The notes under the pieces are model-generated. The model saw nothing but the letters and a program-made list of their open reading frames with translations. It was not told the origin of the DNA and did no database searches. 64,000 bases of DNA from Symbiodinium natans (lineage: Eukaryota > Sar > Dinophyceae > Suessiales > Symbiodiniaceae), in contig CAJNDS010002149.1 of NCBI GenBank assembly GCA_905221605.1, forward strand, positions 572,642-636,641, read 5' to 3'. Of this stretch, positions 37,531 to 48,401 are shown one piece after another; the stretch's first letter is position 1; the number at the start of each line of letters is the position of its first letter. A program made the position numbers and the translations under genes.

Positions 37531-38164
37531 GGAGCCTAGACAGATATAATACAGGATGCTAGCAACGGCAAAGGAATATAACAGAATCGAATGAAGCAGA
37601 TGAAAAAAATACGCTTGGACAGGCATTAGGGGTACGATGCCCCGGTGGCATGAGCTCCGGCGTCGTTGTGGGCGCACCTAGTCGAGCAGTGTTATGAGCG
37701 CGTCTTCTGTCAAAGTGTCTTTGACACCGGACGCTGTAAGTCTAAAGGCTCTGTAGGGCCAACTACCAGAGCACAAGATGATATACAAACAACAAAACCA
37801 TAAACCCTAAACCCTCTGCGCCTAACTAGTACCTAAAAACTGTTGGCACCTAGAGGCAGAGCCAGCTGCTTGTGCCCACTGGCTGACTGATCCGCCTCAT
37901 ATGGCACAACTACTGTCCAGAGATCTGAACACCTTGATTTTGATGACTCTTCAATAAACCCTCAAACATCAGTTTGCTTGGCAAGTTGATTTGCTTGAAG
38001 GGGTTTATAAGGGAACCTAAACTCTTCAAAAACGAAACAAGGGTACTCCTGGGCATCCTAAGATCTTAAGTTTACCTTATACTATTTCGGCCGATTTATA
38101 TTCGGTTTCCTCATCTTCGTAAACCCTCACAAGGGCTTTCTAGGCGGGTACAGATCTTCAAGCC

Positions 38165-38645
38165 TAAAATCCTGAACCCCAAACCCTAAACTCTAACCTA
38201 AACCCTAAACTTTAAACCCTCGACTCTAAACCTTAAACTATGACTGAGGGGTTGATCCTGCTTGGAGAGCCATTCCAGCGAAGCAATCGCACGGCCTTCC
38301 AGCGCATACCGTGGGGTTTAGGGTTTCGGGTTTAGGGCTTAGGGTTTAAGGGCTCACATGTTTTAAAGGGTGCAGGCCTAGGCGGCCTGAATCATGCACT
38401 TAAGAACCAGCTGCAGGACGCGGTCTGAGAAGTGTCTTGCCAGCAGATTCAGCCCTAAACTCCTACCCAAGACTTGTTGAGGACTCAAGCGGCTTGAGGT
38501 ATTGGGCCCTGTCAGGCCCTAAGGCCCTTGTAAGGGTCTCAGATGCTACCATGAGCCCCTGAACCCTGAACCCTAAACCCTCAGCCCTAAACCCAAAACC
38601 CTCAGCCCTAAACCTAAACCCTCAGCCCTAGAGCCTAAACCCTCA
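38165..38645. repeat. CCCTAAA-rich stretch (minus-orientation telomere-like units)
   Basis: Clusters of CCCTAAACC at 38170-38240 and CCTCAGCCCTAAACC at 38560-38645, with TTTAGGG in the opposite orientation between them at 38313-38350. Confidence 0.8.
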
Positions 38646-39899
38646 AAAGCTACTATAAGGAAGCGAGAAGGGCTGCCAGAGTCGACGTTTCAAGGACATG
38701 GTTGTACTAGGGATCTCTCCCCACTCTAGTTGCAGCAAATACGAAGAGTCCAATACCCCTAAATGAGGAATAGGGTTTAGGGTTTAGAGTTTACGAGTAT
38801 GCCTTGCAGGGCCGCAGTCCCTACAAGCCGTCGTCTGCAGAGTGCCGGGAAGCTGCAGTTTCTCCAGGCTCGGGTAGAAAAGTACGCCGAAAGTCAAGTT
38901 TTGTACACCAGTAGCCGAAGGTCAAGGTTTTCAGGCCTCTTGGAAACTGCAGTCTCTCGAAGCTTTGCCGCCCTCAGCATCAGAAGCCCACCGATCCATC
39001 GCCTGGCCACAAAATAGTTTTACACAAATTCGTCATGGAATCAATGTGACTTTACACAAAGCGATGCGAATGAGGCTCTTGCAGTATGTGCATTTTGTTG
39101 GTTCTGCAAGGCTCGCAGTGATCAAGCGACCGTTGAGGCTTGAGAGTTAATAAACCGCATCACCCTAGTAAAATGCCTCCAGCAACGGATCTCGAAGGCC
39201 CACAGACGTTGTCTCGTCGACCTACCCGGATGTCAATGGAGAGCTAGTCTGGGGACGCGCCGAGCTATTGAGGTTGAGGGCTTCGTGCTTCTTCTTTAGC
39301 ATGGAAACCATAAAGGCACATAAACTAAATGCCTCAAGAACTGCGAATTCAAATGTTTAATTTGATATTGTGACTTATCCATGTTTTTATGATTTGAGGT
39401 CTAGGATTCTGTAATTGTTGTCTTTTCGAAAAAAAACAGTATCACTCAAGCCTTAAATGCGAAATCTTAAAATGTAAAATCCGAATCCCACAACCATAAA
39501 CTCCATAATCCCCCCTCCGCACTTCAAACCCTAGACCCTTTGCTCGCATGTACAAGAAGCCTATGAAAGCTTCATAAGACTAGAGCAAAAAAACAAACGC
39601 CTCTGAGACCGTTTGCAACTGTCTGCAGAAATGCACAAAGGGAAGGTTAAGGTTGTAAGGGTTTAGTGTTTAGGGTAGTCACGATGACATGAGCTTTAGG
39701 GCTTTATAAGCGTTTCCGGGGTATGCTTGAAAGTCCTGACGAAACCATCTTATATAATATCATCTCTGCGAGGTCCAAGGGGAGCGCTCCGTTGTAACAA
39801 CCGACTCTTGCCCAGCCGCCTCCACTTCTACCTGCACATCTTCGTACAGCTCCTCGGCCTTGCGCAGAACACACGTAGTCGATTTTTTTTAATGCCATA

Positions 39900-40070
39900 C
39901 TAAGCTTCGAATGTGACAGCCACTACCTCCGTGGCCTTCTTCTTTTTTTTCAGCTGTGTCTCTTCCTGACACAGCATACGAACTACATTTTCAACGAGCT
40001 CAGATGTGTTTTGATCTAAGCTGCAGACTCTTGGCGTCGACGGCTTTCGTTTCGCAGCCTTGCAAGACAT
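39900..40070 (-). CDS. lysine-rich C-terminal exon or 56-residue ORF
   Basis: An open frame from ATG at 40070 to TAG at 39900: it starts MSCKAAKRKPSTPRVCSLDQ, continues with an amphipathic NTSELVENVVRML helix and a run of five lysines, and ends VVAVTFEA. Natural composition and a defined stop suggest a real C-terminus. The preceding bases (AGTACTAAGTC) could be a branch site or acceptor region, so the ATG may be internal. The minus-strand open region at 40219-40506 could be an upstream exon. No family recognised. Confidence 0.42.
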   Translation of the reverse strand: MSCKAAKRKPSTPRVCSLDQNTSELVENVVRMLCQEETQLKKKKKATEVVAVTFEA

Positions 40071-40218
40071 GACTTAGTACTGCGTTGATTTCTCATGTGG
40101 GTGTGTGAGCGACATGATGAATCTGTTCTTCCTCTGAGTCACTGACTCGTTGCCAAGTCTTGTGCTCCTGGCATGGATGCTGACTTCGAGTACCAAGTTA
40201 TTTGTATGGCTAGAGCGG

Positions 40219-40506
40219 CTAGAGCTCCTTCTTCGGAGGAGGGTAAGGAGGCGGCATCGGTATTCGCACCTCGGTGTATGCAGTAACGACTGGCGCCAAC
40301 GAAAGTGCTGGCATGAGCCCCTCGCCGGCTTCAGCACAGGCGTCGCGTACTTCTGCCTCTCCTGAACGAAAAAACGCCGGACAAATACTGAAATTTCCGA
40401 GTGCAGAAAGCACGATTGCCTTCTGCAAGGTTTCCGTCTGCATCAGGCGTTCCATAGCGGCAGACGCCTGACACAACGTATGATTGCTTTTCCAGGATGT
40501 TTTTTT
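40219..40506 (-). CDS. possible exon upstream of the lysine-rich ORF
   Basis: The 3' part of a longer minus-strand frame reads SAAMERLMQTETLQKAIVLS, then GNFSICPAFFRSGEAEVRDA and a proline-rich end, PMPPPYPPPKKEL, before the stop at 40219. This part has real protein character. The upstream part of the frame runs through a poly-G/poly-C tract and is composition-driven. Relationship to the ORF at 39900-40070 is inferred only from strand and distance. Confidence 0.38.
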   Translation of the reverse strand, partial: KKTSWKSNHTLCQASAAMERLMQTETLQKAIVLSALGNFSICPAFFRSGEAEVRDACAEAGEGLMPALSLAPVVTAYTEVRIPMPPPYPPPKKEL

Positions 40507-40616
40507 TTTGCGTCCTCTGACCAAACTCAAGCCAATTGCAGCGCCGCCTCTCGACGGCGAGCAGCCAACACCGCATGCTGGGGCGGCGCTACCACACGAG
40601 GTTGAGAGGGGACAGG

Positions 40617-40620
<4 letters not shown>

Positions 40621-40665
<45 letters not shown>

Positions 40666-40677
40666 AAGGGGGGGGGG
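40621..40677 (+). repeat. poly-G tract (G44 AAA G10)
   Basis: The longest homopolymer in the window, within 300 bp of the start of the 57-bp minisatellite. Length is likely to be unreliable in sequencing. Confidence 0.9.
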
Positions 40678-40906
40678 AGCGGGGGTGCCCCCGGCCGGTT
40701 CGGTAAGCGAGCCATAACGGCTGCAAATGGGTGAGTTGCGTGCGCGAATGCAGCCATCCAGCGACAAGTGGAACAGAAAATGAATGCGCTCTTCGGGTCT
40801 CTGCTGCCAGCCACTCAGGCACTGCAATCACGCTCTTGAAAGGAGTTGCGCGCACGAATGCAGCAAGGAATCCGATCTTGAAATAGTTTTATATATCACT
40901 ATATGT

Positions 40907-43900
40907 TCTGACAGAGCGACAGATCCCACGGCCGCCTTCAGGAAAACGCCATATCAATATGCTGCTACAGAACGACAGACCCTGCGAGCCTACGAACAAC
41001 TTGAAGGAATTTGTCTGTCAAGATATTGCAATAGAACGACAGTCCACACGGACATCTTGGTGGGATCTGTCATGTCAGGGTCTTGCGAAAGAACGACAGA
41101 CCCCACGGACGCTTTCAAGGATATGTCCATGTCTAGACGTTTCAAAAGAACGACATACAGTGGTTGCCGCAGAACGACAGACCCCACGGACACCTTCCAG
41201 AAGGTATCCATATCAAGATACTACAACAGAACGACAGACGACAGACCCCACCGACGCTTGCAAGGCTATGTCGATGTCTAGATGTTTCAACAGAACGACA
41301 GAAAGTGGTTGCCGCAGACCGACAGACCCCACGGACACCTTCAAGAAGTCATCCATAGCAAGATGTTACAACAAAACGACAGACGACAGACCCCACGGAC
41401 GCTTTCAAGGATATGTCCATGTCTAGACGTTTCAAAAGAACGACATACAGTGGTTGCCGCAGAACGACAGACCCCACGGAAACCTTCAAGAAGGTATCCG
41501 TATCAAGATGTTACAACAGAACGACAGACCACAGACGGACCCCACGGGCACCGCGAAGGGGAGTTGCATGTCTAGATGCTGCCACAGAACAACAGACCCC
41601 ACGGACGCCTGCAAGGATATGTCTATGTCCAGACGTTCCAACAAAACCACAGACCACGGGAACATCTTCAAGGATATTTCCACGTCAACATGTCAAAACA
41701 GAACGACAGACCCCTCGGACACCTGCAATAGGGTTTCCATATCAAGACGTTATAACAGAACAACAGACCCCACCGTGAAAAGGATTTGCGTGCCTAGATG
41801 TTGCCACAGAACGACAGACCCCACGGACGCCTTGAAAGAGATTTCCCATGTCAATATATGTTGTCATGGAACGACAGACTCCACGGACGCCTTAGGGAAT
41901 TGCCATGTCAAGACGCGGCGACAGAAATACAGACCCTACAAAGACCTTGAAGGATATTTTAATGTCAGATGCTCCAACAAAACGACAGCACCCACAGACA
42001 CCGTCAAGGATGTTTCCATGTCAAGATGTTGCTATAGAACGACAGACCCCACGGACACCTTCAAGAAGGTACCCATATCAAGATGCTACAGCAGGACGAC
42101 TGACGACAGACCCCACGGACGCCTGCAAGGCTATGTCGATGTCTAGATGTTTCAACAGAACGACAGAAAGTGGTTGCCGCAGACCGACAGACCCCACGGA
42201 CACCTTCAAGAAGGTATCCATATCAAGATGTTACAACAGAACGACAGACCACAGACGGACCCCACGGGCACCGCGAAGGGGAGTTGCGTGTCTAGATGCT
42301 GCCACAGAACAACAGACCCCACGGACGCCTTCAAGGATATGTCTATGTCCAGACGTTCCAACAAAACCACAGACCACGGGAACATCTTCAAGGATATTTC
42401 CACGTCAACATGTCATAACAGAACGACAGACCCCTCGGACACCTGCAATAGGGTTTCCATATCAAGACGCTATAACAGAACAACAGACCCCACCGTGAAA
42501 AGGATTTGCGTGCCTAGATGTTGCCACAGAACGACAGACCCCACGGACGCCTTGAAAGAGATTTCCCATGTCAATATATGTTGTCATGGAACGACAGACT
42601 CCACGGACGCCTTAGGGAATTGCCATGTCAAGACGCGGCGACAGAAATACAGACCCTACAAAGACCTTGAAGGATATTTCAATGTCAGATGCTCCAACAA
42701 AACGACAGCACCCACAGACACCGTCAAGGATGTTTCCATGTCAAGATGTTGCTATAGAACGACAGACCCCACGGACACCTTCAAGAAGGTACCCATATCA
42801 AGATGTTACAGCAGGACGACTGACGACAGACCCCACGGACACCTGCAAGGCTATGTCGATGTCTAGATGTTTCAACAGAACGACAGAAAGTGGTTGCCGC
42901 AGACCGACAGACCCCACGGACACCTTCAAGAAGGTATCCATATCAAGATGTTACAACAGAACGACAGACCACAGACGGACCCCACGGGCACCGCGAAGGG
43001 GAGTTGCGTGTCTAGATGCTGCCACAGAACAACAGACCCCACGGACGCCTTCAATGATATGTCTATGTCCAGACGTTCCAACAAAACCACAGACCACGGG
43101 AACATCTTCAAGGATATTTCCACGTCAACATGTCATAACAGAACGACAGACCCCACGGACACCTGCAATAGGGTTTCCATATCAAGACGTTATAACAGAA
43201 CAACAGACCCCACGGGCGCCGTGAAAAGGATTTGCGTGCCTAGATGTTGCCACAGAACGACAGACCCCACGGACGCCTTGAAAGAGATTTCCCATGTCAA
43301 TATATGTTGTCATGGAACGACAGACTCCACGGACGCCTTAGGGAATTGCCATGTCAAGACTCGGCGACAGAAATACAGACCCTACAAACACCTTGAAGAA
43401 TATTTCAATGTCAGATGCTCCAACAAAACGACAGCACCCACAGACACCGTCAAGGATGTTTCCATGTCAAGATGTTGCCATAGAACGACAGACCCCACGG
43501 ACACCTTCAAGGAGGTACCCATATCAAGATGTTACAGCAGGACGACTGACGACAGACCCCACGGACACTTGCAAGGCTATGTCGATGTCTAGATGTTTCA
43601 ACAGAAAGACAGAAAGTGGTTGCCGCAGACCGACAGACCCCACGGACACCTTCAAGAAGGTATCCATATCAAGATGTTACAACAGAACGACAGACGACAA
43701 ACCCCACCGACGCCTGCAAGGCTATGTCGATGTCTAGATGTTTCAACAGAACGACAGAAAGTAGTTGCCACAGACCGACAGACCCCACGGACACCTTCAA
43801 GAAGGTATCCATATCAAGATGTTACAACAGAATGACAGACCACAGACGGACCCCACGGGCACCGCGAAGGGGAGTTGCATGTCTAGATGCTGCCACAGAA

Positions 43901-44386
43901 CAACAGACCCCACAGACGCCTTCAAGGATATGTCCATGTCCAGACGCTCCAATAGAACGACACGGACGCCTTGAAAGAGATTTTCCATGTCAATATATGT
44001 TGTCACAGAACGACAGACCCCACGAATGCTTAAAGAACTGCTATGTCAAGATGTTGCTACACAAGTACAGACACTACAAACACCTTGAAGGACATCTTAT
44101 TGTCAAGGTATTTTCCCCCGGACGACATTCTCCACAGACATCCTGAAGGGAATCTTCATGTCAGGCTGCTGCAACAGAACGACAGATCCCAGGGACGCCT
44201 TCAAGGATATGTCCATGTCCATACACCAACATAGCAACAGAACCCATAGACACCGTAAAGGATATTTCTATGTCAAGATGTTGCCACAGCACGACAGACC
44301 CCACGGACACCTTCAATGAGGCTTCCATATCAAGATGTTACAACAAAGGGAATGTCATGTCGAGATGTTGCTACAGAGCAACATAC
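40907..44386. repeat. 57-bp minisatellite with ~720-bp higher-order repeats
   Basis: The basic unit (ACAGACCCCACGGACACC TTCAAGAAGGTATCCATATC AAGATGTTACAACAGAACG) is 57 bp. Diverged units are ordered into a higher-order repeat of 720 bp: homologous points recur at 42147, 42867 (+720) and 43593 (+726), with an earlier diverged copy from about 41427. The third copy's extra 6 bp is a GGGCGC insertion in CACGGGCGCCGTG. Copies at 42147-42866 and 42867-43592 are almost identical. Both periods are multiples of 3, so long frames (up to 241 codons, R-T-T-D-P-T-D motifs) persist, but each ends at a repeat-borne stop. The array edges are degenerate. Confidence 0.95.
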
Positions 44387-46253
44387 CCGTATGATCCGTT
44401 TGCTATCAATTGAATCGGTTATATCGAAGTGCTGTCAGCGCCATATCAAGCATTGCCTGAAGTTGTGAACTACTCGTTGTATAATCATATAGCAGGAACT
44501 AATGTTTGCACAGATTCTTCGCCCAGCTCCGCCCCGCAAAAGGTCATCTACGCCATCACGGGGACTGGCGAGGGCGGCGTCTCTAACTGCATATGAACAT
44601 ATATGACTTACGCTTGTGTATAGACGAGATAGGGACCTCTATGTACTTTGTTGCATCTGGGCTTTCTGTAAATCTTCACTATAAAAACCACGAAAAAAAT
44701 TTAAATGGTGATTTTCTTAGTTTATTTTAAATTTTTTCAAAAAAAAGCATTTATTCTCAGCTTTCCGAAAATCTTCAACTCATTTGGTAATAGATGTTGT
44801 CATAAGTCCGCAGCAGGATCTACGATCAACATATAATTCGATACATATCAAAAATTGATCACATGTCTTTGTATTATAGGCATGATATCCTGTCTTGGCA
44901 AGTAATCAAGAATCGTGCCTTCTCCTCATCCTTCAATTTTTTTCACCTTCGGCACGTGTCAGAGGAAATAGAATTTGTTTAAACTTTACGTACATTACAT
45001 TTCAGCGTGATGTTTAGGATAGCTTTTATATTGTGACTGTCCCTTCTATTTAAAGATACGCTACTATATGTTCAAACAACAACAATCACTACTTTTAATT
45101 ATATTTAATAGAGTTCGGGTCGAAGATTCTTCAAGATGTTTTGCAAGACTTTGAACTCGTCGTCAAGTACATGACACTAACACCTTCTATAAATGCACGA
45201 ATATTAATGCGTCTTTTTAAACCTAACTTGTCCTAGACAATCGAAACCTTTGGAAGCAGCACTGTACTGTACATTAAGATTAGTAAAGGCAGGAATGGTC
45301 TTCATCTAAAGTATAGAAGGATAGTCTTGATAGTTCTAGATCTTACCACAGTAGGCGAATAGGCTAGGACCATACCTTATCTTCCCATATCGAGGTTACT
45401 GAGACACAGTTGACGAGCCTTCGTCTTCGGGGTAGCCCCGAGCTGCTTGCTGGCCGCCTTGTGGATTATATGTAATATATATATATATGAGCATATATAT
45501 ATATATATCATATATGTGTAAATATACATATATACATTTCACAAATATGATAGTCTATTCTGCTTCAATCTTTTTCGTTCAGCAATCTTCTTAGCTTCGC
45601 TACAGGTTCAGCTTCAAAGGCGTGTACAATTATTCAGTACGGTGGTCAAGTGATATAAACGATAAGAGATGAGAAGACTTTGACTCAGAAAAAAAAAGGA
45701 GATGCATTGACTGCGATTTCATATTTAGTCAGAAAAAAATATGCATTGGTTCAGAAAAACCTTACACCAGAATCCCACACATAGGAGCCTGCACAGGCTG
45801 AAGCTTGTGGGAGCTTGGTCTTTCCGGTTTCTGCATATCTTGTCTGCAAAATAATTTTCATCGGCTCAAAAAAAAACTATAAACTGGAATCCCACGAGCC
45901 TGCACAGGCTGAAGAATCTGAATGTTGGTGTTTCGGTTGTCTGTTAATCATGTCTGCAGAAATATGTCCGACACCTAGGAGCCTCCACAGGCTGAAGCTT
46001 TTGGAAGCTTGGTGCCTCAGGTCTATGTAGATCACGTTTGCAGAAATATATTTAGTTTATGACAAAACAACATAATATTTTAACGGCAACTTATAATAAT
46101 CATATTCGTTCTTTCAAGCATATGAAGACGCGCTGTCGCACAGGCGCTGATCACTCGCACTGGGTCCAGCGTTTACAAAGCATCGGAAGAAAAGATTTGA
46201 ATATATAAATGTTATGTAAAACACATACGAAGCAAAAAAGGGTAAGTTTTACA
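44387..46253. other. AT-rich spacer without visible genes
   Basis: Composition shifts to AT-rich here. It contains a TA microsatellite (45468-45530) and three diverged ~90-110 bp repeats. No reading frame of note, and no exon with paired splice sites was found on either strand. Confidence 0.6.
45786..46050. repeat. three diverged ~90-110 bp tandem units
   Basis: GAGCCTGCACAGGCTGAAG... followed by TTGGTG/TTGGTCTTTCGG and TGTCTGCAGAAATA recurs at about 45787, 45895 and 45980. Each unit contains the palindrome CCTGCACAGG or a variant. Confidence 0.75.
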
Positions 46254-48270
46254 TCACGGAATGTCGAGGACCCAGCGCCGATTATGGTGATTGCGCGTCC
46301 GGTTCCATCGAGCAATAAAGCCCGGTGGGACCGGCGGCGCCACAGCATACGAGCCAAACACGCAGAACTGCTCGGTGCCAGCGATTAGCAGGACCACCTG
46401 AGAAGGCGATGCGAATAAAATGAGTATTAACTTAAGAAATTAGAGCCTCGTTCTGCGTGATCAGGTACTCGCGATCCCACTCGACCCAAACGCCTGAGTG
46501 TTGAACAAAAAACAGCCTGAAATCTATAGGTGCAAGTTTAAGCCCGTGGCCGAGCCATAGGAATGGACGGCCAACAGCCTAAACAAATAAAATCAATAGC
46601 TTAAAACATAATAACGATCAAGCAAAAGTCAGGTCCTGACGATCTCCTCCACCTGCCAAGCAAGAGTATGCAAGATCTATAAGATTAAGAGAATGCATCC
46701 GCAATGATTTTAAAAAAACGGCAATGTCAATATCACATAGTTTCCACGTGTACATCTATGCGTTTACATCTAAATAACACTTGAAGCTAACTACTTAAAT
46801 TTGTCATACATTTTAAACAACTACCGCCATATAATAATATTTTAACTAGCACAGACGTATGAATAATATGATTTACGATAAACAGAAGCATAAAGTCTTA
46901 AGCATGGTCTATATATGCTGGCGCCTGTTCTTGGGCAGGAGGAAGGTTTTCGTCGCCGTTGATCAAGAAGCCTGATCGAGACAATACTATATGCAATGAC
47001 ATGCTATATAGACACGAAACTGAGAATCTGACCGTTGTCGCCCGGCACCTGAAGTACACTTAACGTAGAACATGTGCAAATAAAGACTAAGAAAAAACTC
47101 TTGACTCTTTAACGCATATAATGCTCGAAGCAGATGATGCTAACAATGCTATTGCTTAAGATCTTTGTCGAAGTTCGTTTGCATCTAAAATTTCTGCACG
47201 CCTGCAACAATACCATAACATGAACTTTACGTAGCTTACAGTAGATGTGTGAATAAAAACATGTCCGGCCTGGTCGTCGAGCCAGAACTGAAGGACCTAA
47301 ATTGCAAGACAGAAACCAAAACATATAAGTATGCTTTCATCGAGCGCGCAAGACAAGTATCTCAAACATAATATGCCTCGGCTTCTGTGAACATGCCGAA
47401 GTCATCAACGGTCGGAGGTGCGCCTGATCTAAAATGTTTTATATTCAGCTGAAGCTTCAAGAACAACTAAATCTGAGTTTCTGGCCGGTGTCGATCCAAA
47501 CCTGCCGAAGCTTAGCATCATTATATGTACAGTAAAAATACACAATCACGTCTAAGAGCACGACCTCTTCCTCCATCAGCAAATCGTTAATCTGAGCAGC
47601 ACTAACGACGAAGCTTGACCACATCGCGTAAAGCTGTAGAAATCAAACGTGATATTTTGCATTTGAACTAGGCTGTCCGGCGTCCGGGACGTCTGCGGGA
47701 ACGGCTTGATGACCTTGTCAACAGACTGTCATGCTGAGATCTAATTTCACTGATGAGAACCTTAGGTTGTAGCCAGCTGCGTCGTGGACCTGCCAAATTT
47801 CAATGTAAGATAAAGCATTGTTCTTCTTAGTAAGACACAACATTACTTGTCTATACGATGTCAGGTGTAGTTAGCAAAATTTAGCGATACAAGTTTGAAA
47901 TATTTACATAAACAAAGTCAATAATTAGCATAATTATATAAGCTATGCATCAACATGAAACAGAAGCAACCTCGAGTTGGGCCACGCAGCGCCCACAGTA
48001 GGAGTGGCCGCATGGGTACAGCGCGGTGAGGTTTTCCTTCACCTTCGGCGAAATCAAACTAGTTAAAATATCTTAGATTTATTATACACTGCGCCTCAAA
48101 ACAAATGGGACACTCTTCGTCGCCCCGTGCTCCGAACACACGAACCTCAAAAAAAGGAATCTTTCCGGCGTCTGCACATACAGCCGCGCTGCAAGAAAAG
48201 TTTTAAAAAAAACCTCAGAAGCGTACATGAGTCAGAGCTTCCTCACGACAAACCGGGCAGCGCATAGCTA
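46254..48270 (-). CDS. RING-finger protein, many small exons with GC/GT/GA donors
   Basis: RING fingers bind zinc and usually recruit E2 enzymes for ubiquitin transfer. Read 5' to 3' on minus: about 48270-48225 has MRCPVCREEALTH; about 48188-48095 ends GDEECPICFE (GC donor); 48042-47971 reads VKENLTALYPCGHSYCGRCV; 47789-47761 reads VHDAAGYNL; 47633-47486 starts LYAMWSSFVVSAAQIND (GC donor); 47423-47377 reads APPTVDDFGMFTEAE (GC donor); 47296-47240 reads VLQFWLDDQAGHVFIHTST; 47048-47033 plus 46971-46925 read VPGDNGFLINGDENLPPAQE; 46652-46636 is a micro-exon (GA donor); 46578-46447 (GC donor); 46397-46254 ends RRWVLDIP-stop. Most joins are in phase, some are not resolved. CPICFE joined to VKENLTALYPCGHSYCGRC gives two thirds of a RING; its last CxxC pair is not seen downstream, while a CPVCR lies upstream. 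The exons may belong to the transposase-like gene directly upstream. Confidence 0.66.
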
Positions 48271-48401
48271 ACGGCAACTATCCAGAGTAATGATACTATA
48301 TCGCCGCTACAGTTATGAGCAGAAACAGCTTGCACAGGATTGATAGCATGCAACAACCAGGTACATGCAACTCGCACAAATACAGCTCAATATTAAAGCC
48401 T

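Larger units (their letters stand above)
35520..39899. other. long spacer rich in telomere-like tracts
   Basis: Little coding potential. It holds poly-G at 36007-36027, the AT microsatellite, GGGTTTAGGG runs at 36945-36980 and 37098-37126, and CCCTAAACC runs at 38176-38240 and 38560-38645. Two related ~70-bp sequences (36585-36655 and 38817-38900) share GGAAGCTGCAG(C/T)TTCTCCA and TACGC(T/C)GAAA. An open frame at 38799-39017 overlaps the second copy and is not supported as a gene. Confidence 0.55.

Noticed and set aside
41413-44146. Frames of 120-241 codons with R-T-T-D-P-T-D repeats
   Set aside because: They arise from the 57-bp minisatellite; stops are built into every higher-order copy and overlapping frames are also open. 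Coding is not excluded but not supported.
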